A DNA stretch of 64,000 bases from CAYMZZ01 sp047600605 (GCA_047600605.1 JASGKK010000001.1:2232001-2296000), one strand, 5' to 3'; positions 34,933 through 44,797 are shown, numbered from the stretch's first letter. The notes: generated from the sequence alone by a model not told the origin. Numbers and translations are program-made.

Positions 34933-36777
34933 TTAGTCGTTAAGCCACTTGTTTGTCCATTTCTGGAAACTATACAAATACCACAACGTAACCATATTGA
35001 CAGCTTTTTTCTCCTGATACCTTTTAATAAACTTCAATACTGCATCTCTTTGCAGATAGGGGTTATTGAAATTATCCGGGTGAAAGATTCTGGCAATATC
35101 TTTTTCATAGTTATTTCTCATCCAGGTTTTAAGCGGCGCAGAAAATCCTCTTTTGGGAAGATTATACAACTCGCCGGGCAAATAGCGTCCCAGCAGTTTC
35201 TTCAACAGATATTTTGTGGTATTTCCATTGATCTTATACTGCAATGGCAGCCTGGCAGCAAACTCAATCAGACGATGATCCAGAAAAGGTTCACGGCCTT
35301 CAATACTATTGTACATGGTGGCCCTGTCGACCTTTACCAGGTTATTGTCGACCATATAACGATGAAAATCCCACTCCATCATTTGATTATACGGTTCAAT
35401 GCTGCTTACAGAATCATATTCCGGCTGATATCCCTGCACCAGGTGCTGCAGTTCCAGGTCGGAGTTTGGACGCAGAATGCTCTGATAAAAATCGCTGAAC
35501 CTTTTTTGCTGAAGTATCATCCGGAAACGATCAAACCGGTAAGACCGGTCAGAAGGCATCAGATGCCGGGCAAAAGCCAGGCCTGCTGCTGCAGATTTAT
35601 TAATCAGGGAGCCGCGCTGCTGCAGTCTATTCCATTGCTGAAAATAGTTGAGGTACCGGGTGTACCCACCAAACAACTCGTCGCCTCCGTCTGCACTCAA
35701 CACTACTTTTACTCCTGCAGACCGGGCCAGTTGTGAAACAAAAGTGGTCGGTACGCAGGAATTGTCGCCATGCGGTTCGTCGTATATATCATAAAACCTG
35801 CTCAATATCTCCTGCCCTTTATCGGCCTCCAGGATGGCATCGGTATGCTGAGTTTTCAGAAATTCAGCAATCCGTTTCGCATCGGCAGATTCATCAAATC
35901 CTTTTTCTCTGAATCCAACTGTAAATGTGTGGATAGTGCCATGATGACGGCTCAGTACTGCGGCTACCAGCGAGCTGTCTATACCTGCACTCAGGAATAC
36001 TCCCACCGGCACATCGGCTACCATCCGGTAACGGAAGGCAGATATTACCAGCTCCTCCAGCTCATCAAGTATATCGTCTTCTTTCCGGCTGAGCATACTT
36101 TTATCTTCCTCAAAATGTACCGTCCAGTATGGAGATATAGTCGCAACTCCATTCCGGAATCTGAGGTAATGACCGGCCGGCAGTTTCCGGACACTTTTTA
36201 ATATACTCCGGTTATTGCTGACATATCCCAACCTGAAGAAAGCTGATGTAGCTTCCGTATCGAGCTGACTGCGTTCATCGGAAGACAAATAAGAACGAAA
36301 AGCCTTTAATTCGCTTGCAAAAGCAAAACGATTGCCGGCATTCATATAATACAACGGTTTTACGCCTATCCTGTCCCGAAACAACCACAACTCCTGTTCT
36401 TCCTTGTCAAAAATGGCAAAGGCAAACATGCCGATAAACCGTTCTACCGCTTTTTCTTTCCAGCGATGAAAAGACTTTAATACTACCTCTGTATCAGACG
36501 AGGAGAGAAAACTGTACCCAAGTGTTTCCAGCTCTTTCCTGATCTCTTTATAATTATATATCTCACCATTAAATACGATAATGAGATTTTCGAAATGCAT
36601 AGGCTGATGCCCGCCTTCGCTAAGGTCGATAATCGACAGCCGCCTGTGACCCAGGCCTACCGGTGCCTGAAAAAAATATCCTTCATCATCAGGGCCGCGG
36701 TTAGACAGCCTGCGTGTCATATCCTGCAGGTCCTGCAGATTGCTGCGCTCATCTATAAATCCGGCTATTCCGCACAT
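34933..36777 (-). CDS. asnB: AsnB-type glutamine-dependent amidotransferase (second of two in locus)
   Basis: This 614-residue enzyme has catalytic Cys2 (MCGIAGFID), FNGEIYNYKE and GRHWKE-like glutaminase regions, and the synthetase motif GVFLSAGIDSSLVAAVL. It is clearly paralogous to the other AsnB of the locus at 24338 but not a recent copy (many differences throughout). The start overlaps the preceding glycosyltransferase stop by one base (TAATG). Amidation of a sugar carboxylate in the polymer is a plausible role. Confidence 0.88.
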   Translation of the reverse strand: MCGIAGFIDERSNLQDLQDMTRRLSNRGPDDEGYFFQAPVGLGHRRLSIIDLSEGGHQPMHFENLIIVFNGEIYNYKEIRKELETLGYSFLSSSDTEVVLKSFHRWKEKAVERFIGMFAFAIFDKEEQELWLFRDRIGVKPLYYMNAGNRFAFASELKAFRSYLSSDERSQLDTEATSAFFRLGYVSNNRSILKSVRKLPAGHYLRFRNGVATISPYWTVHFEEDKSMLSRKEDDILDELEELVISAFRYRMVADVPVGVFLSAGIDSSLVAAVLSRHHGTIHTFTVGFREKGFDESADAKRIAEFLKTQHTDAILEADKGQEILSRFYDIYDEPHGDNSCVPTTFVSQLARSAGVKVVLSADGGDELFGGYTRYLNYFQQWNRLQQRGSLINKSAAAGLAFARHLMPSDRSYRFDRFRMILQQKRFSDFYQSILRPNSDLELQHLVQGYQPEYDSVSSIEPYNQMMEWDFHRYMVDNNLVKVDRATMYNSIEGREPFLDHRLIEFAARLPLQYKINGNTTKYLLKKLLGRYLPGELYNLPKRGFSAPLKTWMRNNYEKDIARIFHPDNFNNPYLQRDAVLKFIKRYQEKKAVNMVTLWYLYSFQKWTNKWLND

Positions 36778-37982
36778 TATCTGTGTTTATAATTATTTTT
36801 TATAAGAAAATCCCATTTATACAACTGCCGTTTCAGTTTTAACAGCATTTGCTTCGTCTGTGAATACTCGTAAACATAGTCTTTATCGGCGCTTTCCAGA
36901 AAATGAATGTATTCGTCTACGATTGATTCAATAGAAAAGGAGCGGGCCTTTTGCCAGCTCTTAATACAGTTCGCGGCATATTCATTCACATTTTCTTTCA
37001 ACGAGCCTTCAATAAACCGGTCATATTCATGGGCAGTCTCTCCGGCCTTCACCTCTCCTACTTCATAACCTTGCTGATCAAAGAACCAGCCATAGGTTTT
37101 GCTGCCGTTTGATTCGATAGCAAGCAAAGAAGGGATACCTAAGGCACTTGCTTCCAGTATGGCAGTACCCATCCCTATAAACAGGTGTGCGTCTTCTACA
37201 ACTTTGGTGAATTGAGAATACGGCAACTCTCCATGAATGTGCACATAATCACCAGCCTCCAGATCAGCAACATTTCTTTGTATCTGCTGCAGCAACGGAC
37301 CACCCCCATATACATGATATTCCAGCAGGCTTCCTTTTTCCCTGAGTTTTTTTATAACCCCGATGACCGGATTGATATAATCTTTAAACTCCACCAGCCT
37401 GCCTATACTCACGATCTTATAATGGTCTACAGATTCCCGCTGACGGTATTGATCGGGCACCGATATCGGAATGGGGATGATGCGGCTTTTGCTGAAATCA
37501 ATCCCGAAATATCCCGACACAGCTTCCCTGACTGCATTATTCATAAAAGTCAGGTTTGATGCCGGAAGTGATTTTAGAAAATGTTTCATCATCCGTGTAT
37601 CCGGTGTTCTGCCCAGGTATGTAAGTGTCACATACGCCCTGGGATGGTAAATACCGAATACAATGGCAGCTTTTGAAAAATACTTCTTTTTCGCTTTTCC
37701 ATATATCCAGATGAGCGCATCACCGCCGGCCATCGCATGGATATAATCAAACTCAGGCAGCCTGTTTTGCTGTTGCAACTGATCCAGTTCATCGCTGTAT
37801 ATGACTTGCGAAAACTCTTCCATCAGCTGAACCAAATCAGTGCCAAAGGAGCGATTATGAAGTAAAAAGTATACGGTCCATCCACGCTTCTTCAACTCCT
37901 TTCCCAACCGTATAATGAGCGTGATTGTGCCATCTATGCCCGGGTATGCTCTGAAAAATAATATGGACTGGGTTTCTTTCAA
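36777..37982 (-). CDS. Glycosyltransferase, GT4-like
   Basis: This ~401-residue GT-B type protein has YKIVSIGRLVEFKDYINPVIGVI and VEDAHLFIGMGTAILEASALGIPSLLA, matching the donor half of GT4 enzymes. The start is unclear: no ATG lies upstream of the first strand (SILFFRAYPGIDGTI). A TTG at 37982, just after the wzx stop, is the simplest choice; another TTG at 38033 would overlap wzx by about 40 bp. It is coupled to asnB downstream. Confidence 0.8.
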   Translation of the reverse strand: MKETQSILFFRAYPGIDGTITLIIRLGKELKKRGWTVYFLLHNRSFGTDLVQLMEEFSQVIYSDELDQLQQQNRLPEFDYIHAMAGGDALIWIYGKAKKKYFSKAAIVFGIYHPRAYVTLTYLGRTPDTRMMKHFLKSLPASNLTFMNNAVREAVSGYFGIDFSKSRIIPIPISVPDQYRQRESVDHYKIVSIGRLVEFKDYINPVIGVIKKLREKGSLLEYHVYGGGPLLQQIQRNVADLEAGDYVHIHGELPYSQFTKVVEDAHLFIGMGTAILEASALGIPSLLAIESNGSKTYGWFFDQQGYEVGEVKAGETAHEYDRFIEGSLKENVNEYAANCIKSWQKARSFSIESIVDEYIHFLESADKDYVYEYSQTKQMLLKLKRQLYKWDFLIKNNYKHR

Positions 37983-37992
37983 GTGTAATTCA

Positions 37993-39294
37993 TTATCGCC
38001 GGTACAGCAGTTTTCTGAAAATGAGGTTAACAACTATAAAATACAACAGATAGGTACCCGCATAGGCAATCACCACACCTTCAGCCTCATACTTTTCTGT
38101 CAAAAGATGAGCCCCTACAGCGAAGCAAATGGCGGCAAAAATTTCTGTTATGATAAAAGGAATTGTCAGGTTTTTTGCCCAGAACAGAAAAGCAACGCAT
38201 AAGCTGGCTACCCTGAAAAAGTCTCCGATCACCTGAAAAAAGAAAAGCTCTTCGGCGGGTTTGAACTCGGGCGATAAAAAGGTAGTAATAATAAAATGGC
38301 GGCAGAAGTAAATCGTGACACAAATAACCAGGAGTGCCGGGTAGAGGATTTTCATTGTTTTAAAAATCTCTTTCCGTAAATCGTCCGTCAGCCTGATTTC
38401 CGAAAGCCGGGGAAGATAATAGGTGCTGATGGCAGTCGTGAGCACCAGCAGGTACATGGCAGAAATACGATTGACCGATTCCCAGATACCGGCTGTGTAA
38501 CCTGAAAACTCTTTGAGCAGGTGTGTGCGCACAAGTAGTTGAGCCACCGGCATGCAGATGGCAGTAACAATCGCCATCACGGTAAAGCCCAACAGCGTTT
38601 TAATCCATTTACGGGAAGCGGGCGAAGGTGAAAAAAGATAGGACACCCAATGTTCTTTCCGCACATAATACAGAGCGAAGCCAATAATCAGTGATTGAGA
38701 GGCTATCGTTGCAAGCAAAGCCCCATATACATTCCAGAAATAAACCAGCACTACCGTCACCAGCAGGGATGCCACGCTTGAAGTTGCGTTAACCCTTACA
38801 AAAGTTTTGTACTGCTTAAACCCATTGATAATATAGATAAGCAAGCTATTATACGAGTACAGGACAATGGAGATTCCAAACAGGATAATAACGCTGTTGT
38901 ACTGAGTGCCCTGGAATACGAACCGGGCATATACTGAATTGAACAGGATAATCCCTATACTGAAAAACAGCGTACTTACCAGGGTGATGCGAACCGCATT
39001 GCCGATTATCTCTTTTTGTCTTTCGGGTTTATCATAATTTTCTGCAAGCAGTTTGGTGACTCCCTGCCCAATACCTCCGGTGCTTAAAGCCGAAAAGATA
39101 TTGACCGAGTTCAGAAAATTACCCACCAGCGCGATTCCGCTTGTCCCTACCGTCCATGCTACAAATTTGGTAGAAACGATTCCGGAAAGCACTTTAACGA
39201 TTGTGGTGACGCCTGCCCACAAGGTTACTTTGATAAAATCCGTTCTGGAAGTAGAACGAAAAGCGGAAATAAGTTTCGTTATCTTTTGTTTCAA
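37993..39294 (-). CDS. wzx: O-antigen/exopolysaccharide flippase, Wzx type
   Basis: This 433-residue protein has about 12 membrane helices with the Wzx signature region LVGNFLNSVNIFSALSTGGIGQGVTKLLAE. It moves undecaprenyl-linked repeat units across the inner membrane. The start appears to be a TTG overlapping the aminotransferase stop (TTGA) at 39294, as no other initiator precedes the conserved region. Confidence 0.88.
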   Translation of the reverse strand: MKQKITKLISAFRSTSRTDFIKVTLWAGVTTIVKVLSGIVSTKFVAWTVGTSGIALVGNFLNSVNIFSALSTGGIGQGVTKLLAENYDKPERQKEIIGNAVRITLVSTLFFSIGIILFNSVYARFVFQGTQYNSVIILFGISIVLYSYNSLLIYIINGFKQYKTFVRVNATSSVASLLVTVVLVYFWNVYGALLATIASQSLIIGFALYYVRKEHWVSYLFSPSPASRKWIKTLLGFTVMAIVTAICMPVAQLLVRTHLLKEFSGYTAGIWESVNRISAMYLLVLTTAISTYYLPRLSEIRLTDDLRKEIFKTMKILYPALLVICVTIYFCRHFIITTFLSPEFKPAEELFFFQVIGDFFRVASLCVAFLFWAKNLTIPFIITEIFAAICFAVGAHLLTEKYEAEGVVIAYAGTYLLYFIVVNLIFRKLLYRR

Positions 39295-40391
39295 AAAAAG
39301 GCTTTGACTTTATCGACTACATATTGCACATCCGATTCGGTCATACCCGGCCATACAGGAAGGCTCATCACACGACTTGCCATTGATTCCGCAACAGGAA
39401 AATCTCCTTTGGAATAGCCCAGATCAGCATAGGCCCCCTGCAAATGCCACGGTACAGGATAGTGAATCATTGTACCAATCTCAGCCTTACCGAGATGTTC
39501 CACCAATTTTTCACGATGCGCTGTCTGAATAACATATAAATGATATACGTGAGTGGCACCCTGGGCTACCTGTGGCAGGACAATATCCCCTGCGCCTTTA
39601 AGTCCTTCGTTGTACCAGCCAGCCACCTGCTGTCTTGCGGCAATCCAGGTATCCAGATATTTCAGCTTGACCAAAAGAAAAGCAGCCTGCATTTCATCGA
39701 GGCGCATATTATACCCGATACGCGCATTGTAATACTTCTTTTCGGAGCCATAATTGCGCAGTGCCCTGATTGTTTCAGACAGTTTCGCGTCATTAGTGGT
39801 TATAGCTCCCGCATCGCCCAGTGCGCCCAGGTTTTTTCCGGGATAAAAGCTGGTTCCGCTGATCTGTCCAAAGCTTCCGGTTTTTTTTCCGTTATATTCT
39901 GCCTTCTGCGCCTGGGCATTATCTTCTATCACATATAGATTGTGTTTCCGCGCTACAGCCATGATCTCATCCATTTGTGCCGCCTGACCATATAAATGGA
40001 CAGGCATGATGGCTTTGGTTTTTGAGGTTATGGCAGCTTCTATGAGTTGTGGATCGAGGTTATATGTGTGTGCGCATGGCTCTACCGGAACAGGGATAGC
40101 GCCTGTATAACTGACAGCAAGAGCGGTAGCGATAAACGTGTTTGAAGGCACAATCACCTCATCACCTTCACCAATTCCCAACACCTTCAATGACAGGAAC
40201 AGGGCATCCAGTCCATTACTGATACCTGCGCAGTGGCCCACCTCATTAAATCGTGCATACTCCTCTTCAAACTTCTCCAGCTTCTGGCCGAGGATATACC
40301 ATTTTCCATCATACACCTCCTCAAAAGACTTCATTATTTCGTCTCTGATTTGAGCATTTGTCTCATCAAAGGATAAAAAAGGGATCTTCAT
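39291..40391 (-). CDS. fdtB: dTDP-3-amino-3,6-dideoxyhexose transaminase, FdtB/QdtB-like
   Basis: This 366-residue PLP enzyme of the DegT/DnrJ/EryC1 family has VIEDNAQAQKAEYNGKKTG and the PLP lysine in SFYPGKNLGALGDAGA. It sits in the order rmlA, two FdtA-like cupins, acyltransferase, transaminase, which is the gene set for dTDP-Fuc3NAc or dTDP-Qui3NAc. It aminates the 3-keto sugar. It overlaps the acyltransferase gene by 4 bp (ATGA). Confidence 0.87.
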   Translation of the reverse strand: MKIPFLSFDETNAQIRDEIMKSFEEVYDGKWYILGQKLEKFEEEYARFNEVGHCAGISNGLDALFLSLKVLGIGEGDEVIVPSNTFIATALAVSYTGAIPVPVEPCAHTYNLDPQLIEAAITSKTKAIMPVHLYGQAAQMDEIMAVARKHNLYVIEDNAQAQKAEYNGKKTGSFGQISGTSFYPGKNLGALGDAGAITTNDAKLSETIRALRNYGSEKKYYNARIGYNMRLDEMQAAFLLVKLKYLDTWIAARQQVAGWYNEGLKGAGDIVLPQVAQGATHVYHLYVIQTAHREKLVEHLGKAEIGTMIHYPVPWHLQGAYADLGYSKGDFPVAESMASRVMSLPVWPGMTESDVQYVVDKVKAFF

Positions 40392-40939
40392 ATACGAGTC
40401 AAACCGTTTTGTGTTTTCTTATATACATTTCCTTCCTGGCTTATCCAGGTCTCATCATCCCGTTGAACCAGTTTTTCGCCTTTCTCATCAACCCAGCCCA
40501 CCACTTTAGCCGGAACGCCATAAGCAAGGGCATGATCCGGAATGTTGCGGGTAACCACTGAACCAATACCGGTCATTGCATACCGTCCGATCGTTACGCC
40601 TGCCAGTACCGTGGTATTGGCTCCCAGCGAAGCCCCTTTGCAGATTTTCGTTGCGGCATACGGTGTACGCTGCTTGCTTCTCGGGCGCAGGTCATTTGTA
40701 AATACCACATTTGGTCCCAAAAAAACGTCATCTTCAATACGTATGGCATCCCATACGTATACTCCGCATTTAACAGTTACATTATCACCGATTTCCACAT
40801 CATTTTCTATAAAAGTGTGGCTATTGATATTACAATTACGGCCAATTTTTGCACCCGACAGTACAATAGCGTATTGCCAGATACTGGTGCCTTCACCAAT
40901 ATTTTTACTTTGAACATCTGCCAGGGTATGTATAAACAT
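40388..40939 (-). CDS. Hexapeptide-repeat sugar N-acetyltransferase, FdtC/QdtC-like
   Basis: This 183-residue left-handed beta-helix enzyme carries repeated hexapeptides (IGEGTSIWQYAIVLSGAKIG, IENDVEIGDNVTVKCGV, GASLGANTTVLAGVTIG) and VFTNDLRPRSK, typical of QdtC/FdtC/WlbB-type 3-amino-sugar acetyltransferases. It acetylates the 3-amino group made by the downstream transaminase. It overlaps neighbours on both sides. Confidence 0.87.
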   Translation of the reverse strand: MFIHTLADVQSKNIGEGTSIWQYAIVLSGAKIGRNCNINSHTFIENDVEIGDNVTVKCGVYVWDAIRIEDDVFLGPNVVFTNDLRPRSKQRTPYAATKICKGASLGANTTVLAGVTIGRYAMTGIGSVVTRNIPDHALAYGVPAKVVGWVDEKGEKLVQRDDETWISQEGNVYKKTQNGLTRI

Positions 40940-41355
40940 CAGGCTTTTTTTATACTCAGGAAATGATCGTAATCGCGGATATAATCCCGTTCGTCATACT
41001 TGTCGGATGCCAGTACAAGACAAATTGATCCGGAAGAAAAATCAAGCAGTTCCCGCCAGATACCCGGAATGATCAACAACCCCTGATAAGGTTGATTGAG
41101 TACTACATTTCTTTTCGCATACCCATCATCGAGCATTACGGTAAAAGAGCCGCTTGCTGCAACTATAAGCTGATGCAAATCTTTGTGGGCATGCCCCCCT
41201 CTTGCCTCTCCCCCGGGTATATCATATAAATAATATACACGTTTTATCGAAAAACCAATATCGGTCATTTCATTGATGGAGGTCAGATTACCGGCCGGAT
41301 TGGATATTTTGGGCAACTGTATCAACCGGCATTCATTTACTGTACTATCCTTCAT
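40939..41355 (-). CDS. dTDP-4-keto-6-deoxyglucose 3,4-ketoisomerase, FdtA/QdtA-like cupin
   Basis: This 138-residue cupin has the active-site stretch GGEARGGHAHKDLHQ with both histidines of the H-x-H pair used as base catalysts in FdtA, and the isomerase features of the WxcM-like family (VYYLYDIPGG, DYIRDYDHF). It moves the keto group from C4 to C3 before transamination. It is in tandem with a paralogue upstream that lacks the second His, so this copy is the more probable active ketoisomerase. Confidence 0.86.
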   Translation of the reverse strand: MKDSTVNECRLIQLPKISNPAGNLTSINEMTDIGFSIKRVYYLYDIPGGEARGGHAHKDLHQLIVAASGSFTVMLDDGYAKRNVVLNQPYQGLLIIPGIWRELLDFSSGSICLVLASDKYDERDYIRDYDHFLSIKKA

Positions 41356-41762
41356 TTGCCGGTTTTTAACGTGGTAAAAGAGTTGAAATCACGGATATAT
41401 TCTTCTTTATTGTAGACATGATCCGATATCACGAGTGCAAGGGAGTTGGTGGAAAAATTCTGCAGGGTCCGCCAGATCAACCGGGGCACATATAAGCCAT
41501 AATATGAACGATTGAGTGAGTAAGTCCGTTCCTCTGTTCCGTCATGCAGTACTACATCAAAACTGCCCGACAGGCTTATTATTACTTCCTGACTTTCCTG
41601 AAAAGCATGACTTCCCCGGGACTCACCACCAGGTACATCATAAATCCAGTAAGCCCTTTTTATATTGAATGGTATCAGCGCATTACTCTCAAAAAAGGAT
41701 AATTTGCCTCTTGGATCACATATTTTGGGAAATTCGATTATGGAGACATCAGCTATTTTCAT
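41352..41762 (-). CDS. FdtA/QdtA-like cupin, paralogue with altered H-x-H pair
   Basis: This 136-residue protein aligns along its full length with the next gene (AYWIYDVPGGESRG, SGSFDVVLHDG, EEYIRDFNSF) but reads SHAFQESQE where that copy reads GHAHKDLHQ, so the second active-site His is Phe. It may have a different specificity, assist as a heteromer, or catalyse isomerisation with one His. It overlaps rmlA by 14 bp and the next cupin by 4 bp. Confidence 0.84.
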   Translation of the reverse strand: MKIADVSIIEFPKICDPRGKLSFFESNALIPFNIKRAYWIYDVPGGESRGSHAFQESQEVIISLSGSFDVVLHDGTEERTYSLNRSYYGLYVPRLIWRTLQNFSTNSLALVISDHVYNKEEYIRDFNSFTTLKTGK

Positions 41763-42618
41763 TAGCTATTTTTTTTAGATACTGACCATAGCCGCTTTTT
41801 AGCAATAATTGGGCCTGGGCTTCCAATTGTACTTTATTAATAAACCCGTTTCTGTATGCCACTTCTTCTATACAGCCAATCTTGTTTCCCTGCCTCTTTT
41901 CGATTACCCGCACAAATTCACTTGCATCACTCAGCGAATCGAAGGTACCCGTATCAAGCCAGGCTGTACCCCGGTCAAGTACTGCCACTTTTAACTGCCC
42001 CTGGCGCAGATACTCTCTATTGACGTCTGTAATTTCATATTCGCCTCTAGGAGAAGGCTTTAGCGATTTTGCAATAGATACAACTTCATTATCATAAAAA
42101 TAAAGTCCTGGTACTGCATAATTCGACTTGGGTGCAGTTGGTTTTTCTTCAATGCTTACTGCCCGCATTTCCATATCAAATTCCACAACGCCATATCTTT
42201 CCGGATCAGATACCTGGTAAGCAAAAACATATCCTCCTTCAACTCCACTCAGTTTCTTTAACTGACTCCCCAGTCCTGCCCCATAAAAAATATTATCCCC
42301 CAGCACAAGAGCGACTTTGTCCTTTCCTACAAATGATTCACCAATCACAAATGCCTGTGCAAGGCCGTTGGGCACCTCCTGAATAGCATATTCAAAATGA
42401 CATCCGACCTGGCTGCCATCGCCCAAAAGACGTTTGAAAGAAGGATTGTCTTCTGGAGTCGTAATAATTAATATCTCCTGTATACCCGCCATCATCAATG
42501 TTGACAGTGGGTAATAGATCATTGGCTTATCATAAATGGGCATTAGCTGTTTGGAAATCGCTTTTGTGATAGGATACAATCTTGTACCGGATCCGCCTGC
42601 GAGTATAATTCCTTTCAT
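41749..42618 (-). CDS. rmlA: Glucose-1-phosphate thymidylyltransferase
   Basis: This 289-residue nucleotidyltransferase opens with the pyrophosphorylase motif GIILAGGSGTRLYPITKAISKQL and has VLGDNIFYG and EEKPTAPKSNYAVPGLYFYD. It makes dTDP-glucose from Glc-1-P and dTTP, the entry to the dTDP-deoxysugar branch of the cluster. Its length matches RmlA. Confidence 0.94.
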   Translation of the reverse strand: MKGIILAGGSGTRLYPITKAISKQLMPIYDKPMIYYPLSTLMMAGIQEILIITTPEDNPSFKRLLGDGSQVGCHFEYAIQEVPNGLAQAFVIGESFVGKDKVALVLGDNIFYGAGLGSQLKKLSGVEGGYVFAYQVSDPERYGVVEFDMEMRAVSIEEKPTAPKSNYAVPGLYFYDNEVVSIAKSLKPSPRGEYEITDVNREYLRQGQLKVAVLDRGTAWLDTGTFDSLSDASEFVRVIEKRQGNKIGCIEEVAYRNGFINKVQLEAQAQLLLKSGYGQYLKKIANENS

Positions 42619-42724
42619 ATAGATTAGGTATAGGGTATAAAGGTTTTAAATGTATAACAGTTCAGAATATGTCAATAAGAAGAAGATAAAGACATAAAAA
42701 ATACTGACGGCGACTTCTTTACTT

Positions 42725-43777
42725 CTATGGCTGGTACTGTGTTTCGTAGTATTTCAGGTACTCACCGCTGGTTACATGCTTTAGCCATTCCTGGTTTTCA
42801 AAATACCAGTCAATAGTCAACCGCAACCCTTCTTCGAAGGTAACGGAGGGCTTCCATCCCAGTTCTTTATTGATCTTCGTGGCATCGATCGCATAACGCC
42901 GATCATGACCGGGGCGGTCTTTTATGTAGGTGATCAGTTGATCGCTGGTGCCAGGGGCATTGTTCAGTTTTTTGTCCATCAACGAACACAACAGCTTAAC
43001 CAAATCAATGTTTTTCCACTCATTAAATCCACCAATATTATAAGTACTGTGATTTGCTCCTTTGTGGTAAACGAGATCAATGGCGGTGGCATGATCTTTT
43101 ACAAAAAGCCAATCCCGGGTATACAAACCATCGCCATATACCGGTAAAGGTTTTTTCTGGATAATATTATTGATAAAAAGCGGGATCAGTTTTTCGGGAA
43201 AATGATTAGGACCATAATTATTGGAGCAGTTACTGATCACAGCGGGCAATCCGTAAGTGTCGCCATACGCTCTTACAAAATGATCGGAGGATGCTTTGGA
43301 AGCGCTATAGGGAGAGTGCGGGTCATAGCGTGTCTCTTCCGTAAAAAAACCGGTTTCACCCAAAGCCCCGTATACTTCATCAGTCGACACATGATAAAAA
43401 CGTTTACCCTCATATTGTCCCAGCCAGGCTTCTTTTGCCGCATTCAGAAGATTTACTGTACCAATTACGTTGGTATAAACAAAATCAAGCGGGGAATGAA
43501 TTGACCGGTCTACATGAGATTCTGCAGCCAGGTGAATAACTCCATCAGGTTGGTATTGATCAAATACACGTTTCAGTTCTACGGGATCCTGAATATTTAC
43601 TTTTTCAAACTGGTAATTGGCTGCCGATTCTATATCCCGGAGATTTTCCAGATTACCCGCATAAGTAAGCGCATCCAGGTTGATGATTCTGTAATCTGAA
43701 TATTTGTTGACAAACAGGCGTACTACATGTGAGCCGATAAATCCGGCTCCGCCAGTGATGATTACTGTTTTCTTCAT
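42725..43777 (-). CDS. rmlB: dTDP-glucose 4,6-dehydratase
   Basis: This 350-residue extended SDR has ITGGAGFIGSH, the catalytic STDEVYGALGE (Thr-Asp-Glu) and YSASKASSDH (Y-x3-K), the standard RmlB set. It converts dTDP-glucose to dTDP-4-keto-6-deoxyglucose, the substrate of the FdtA-like isomerases. No rmlC or rmlD is present, so rhamnose is not the expected product here. 106 bp separate it from rmlA. Confidence 0.94.
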   Translation of the reverse strand: MKKTVIITGGAGFIGSHVVRLFVNKYSDYRIINLDALTYAGNLENLRDIESAANYQFEKVNIQDPVELKRVFDQYQPDGVIHLAAESHVDRSIHSPLDFVYTNVIGTVNLLNAAKEAWLGQYEGKRFYHVSTDEVYGALGETGFFTEETRYDPHSPYSASKASSDHFVRAYGDTYGLPAVISNCSNNYGPNHFPEKLIPLFINNIIQKKPLPVYGDGLYTRDWLFVKDHATAIDLVYHKGANHSTYNIGGFNEWKNIDLVKLLCSLMDKKLNNAPGTSDQLITYIKDRPGHDRRYAIDATKINKELGWKPSVTFEEGLRLTIDWYFENQEWLKHVTSGEYLKYYETQYQP

Positions 43778-43798
43778 GAGGGAGGAAGGTTATTGAGG

Positions 43799-44767
43799 TT
43801 AAATGGTTTCAAATATTTCTGCATGCTGCTGATACCATGCATAGGTTTGCCGCAAACCTTCATTGATATTTACCAGCGGTTTATATCCAAGCAAGGACTC
43901 CGCCTTATCAATAGAAGCCAGACTATGCTTAACGTCACCTTTGCGTTCTGGCCCAAATTCCGGCTCCAGCTCCGTTCCGGCTTCTTCCTTTAGCTTTTCA
44001 AAAAGTTCGAGTAATGAGGTCTGATGTCCGCAGGCAATATTATACACCTGATTTACTGCTGCCGTGGAAGTTGTCAGTAATGCAAGGATATTGGCATTTA
44101 CTGCATTGTCTACAAAGGTAAAATCCCGGCTATGACTGCCATCACCATTTATCCGGGGTGGTTGATTGAGCATAAGCGCCTGCACAAATAAGGGGATTAC
44201 TGCAGCATAGGGCCCTTTGGGGTTCTGGCGGGGGCCAAAAATATTAAAATATCGCAAGCCTATCGGTTCCAGGCCATAAAGACGCGCATATACCTGAGCG
44301 TATAGTTCATTTACATACTTTGTGACTGCATATGGAGATAACGGATTACCAATTGCATCCTCAATCTTAGGCAATCCCGGATGATCTCCGTAAGTAGACG
44401 AGCTGGCAGCATACACCACACGTCTGATCCCCCTTTCTTTCGCAGCAGTAAATACATGAAGCGTGCCTGTGATGTTAACATTATTGCTGGTTACAGGATC
44501 ATTTATCGACCGAGGCACTGATCCCAAAGCAGCCTGATGCGAAACCGCTGTAATGTCTTCGCAAGCTTTAAAGCAGGTTTCATAATCGCGTATATCACCC
44601 AGCACAAATTCAAAACGCGGATCATCTTCATATTCCTTCAGATTATCCATTGATCCAGTAGCGAGATTGTCCAACACCCGTACTCCGGTAATTTCCTGAC
44701 GGCGCAACAACGCTCCCACCAGGTTGGATCCGATAAAACCAGCCCCTCCTGTTACTAATATTTTCAT
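43799..44767 (-). CDS. UDP-N-acetylglucosamine 4-epimerase, WbpP/Gne-like
   Basis: This 322-residue extended SDR has VTGGAGFIGSNLVGALL, SVPRSINDPVTSNNVNITG and SPYAVTKYVNE (Y-x3-K), the pattern of WbpP-type epimerases that interconvert UDP-GlcNAc and UDP-GalNAc (or the uronic acid forms). It would supply an N-acetylhexosamine or its uronate to the repeat unit. UDP-uronate specificity is an alternative. Confidence 0.85.
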   Translation of the reverse strand: MKILVTGGAGFIGSNLVGALLRRQEITGVRVLDNLATGSMDNLKEYEDDPRFEFVLGDIRDYETCFKACEDITAVSHQAALGSVPRSINDPVTSNNVNITGTLHVFTAAKERGIRRVVYAASSSTYGDHPGLPKIEDAIGNPLSPYAVTKYVNELYAQVYARLYGLEPIGLRYFNIFGPRQNPKGPYAAVIPLFVQALMLNQPPRINGDGSHSRDFTFVDNAVNANILALLTTSTAAVNQVYNIACGHQTSLLELFEKLKEEAGTELEPEFGPERKGDVKHSLASIDKAESLLGYKPLVNINEGLRQTYAWYQQHAEIFETI

Positions 44768-44797
44768 AGTATAGATATTTGATACTGCCGAAACTGA

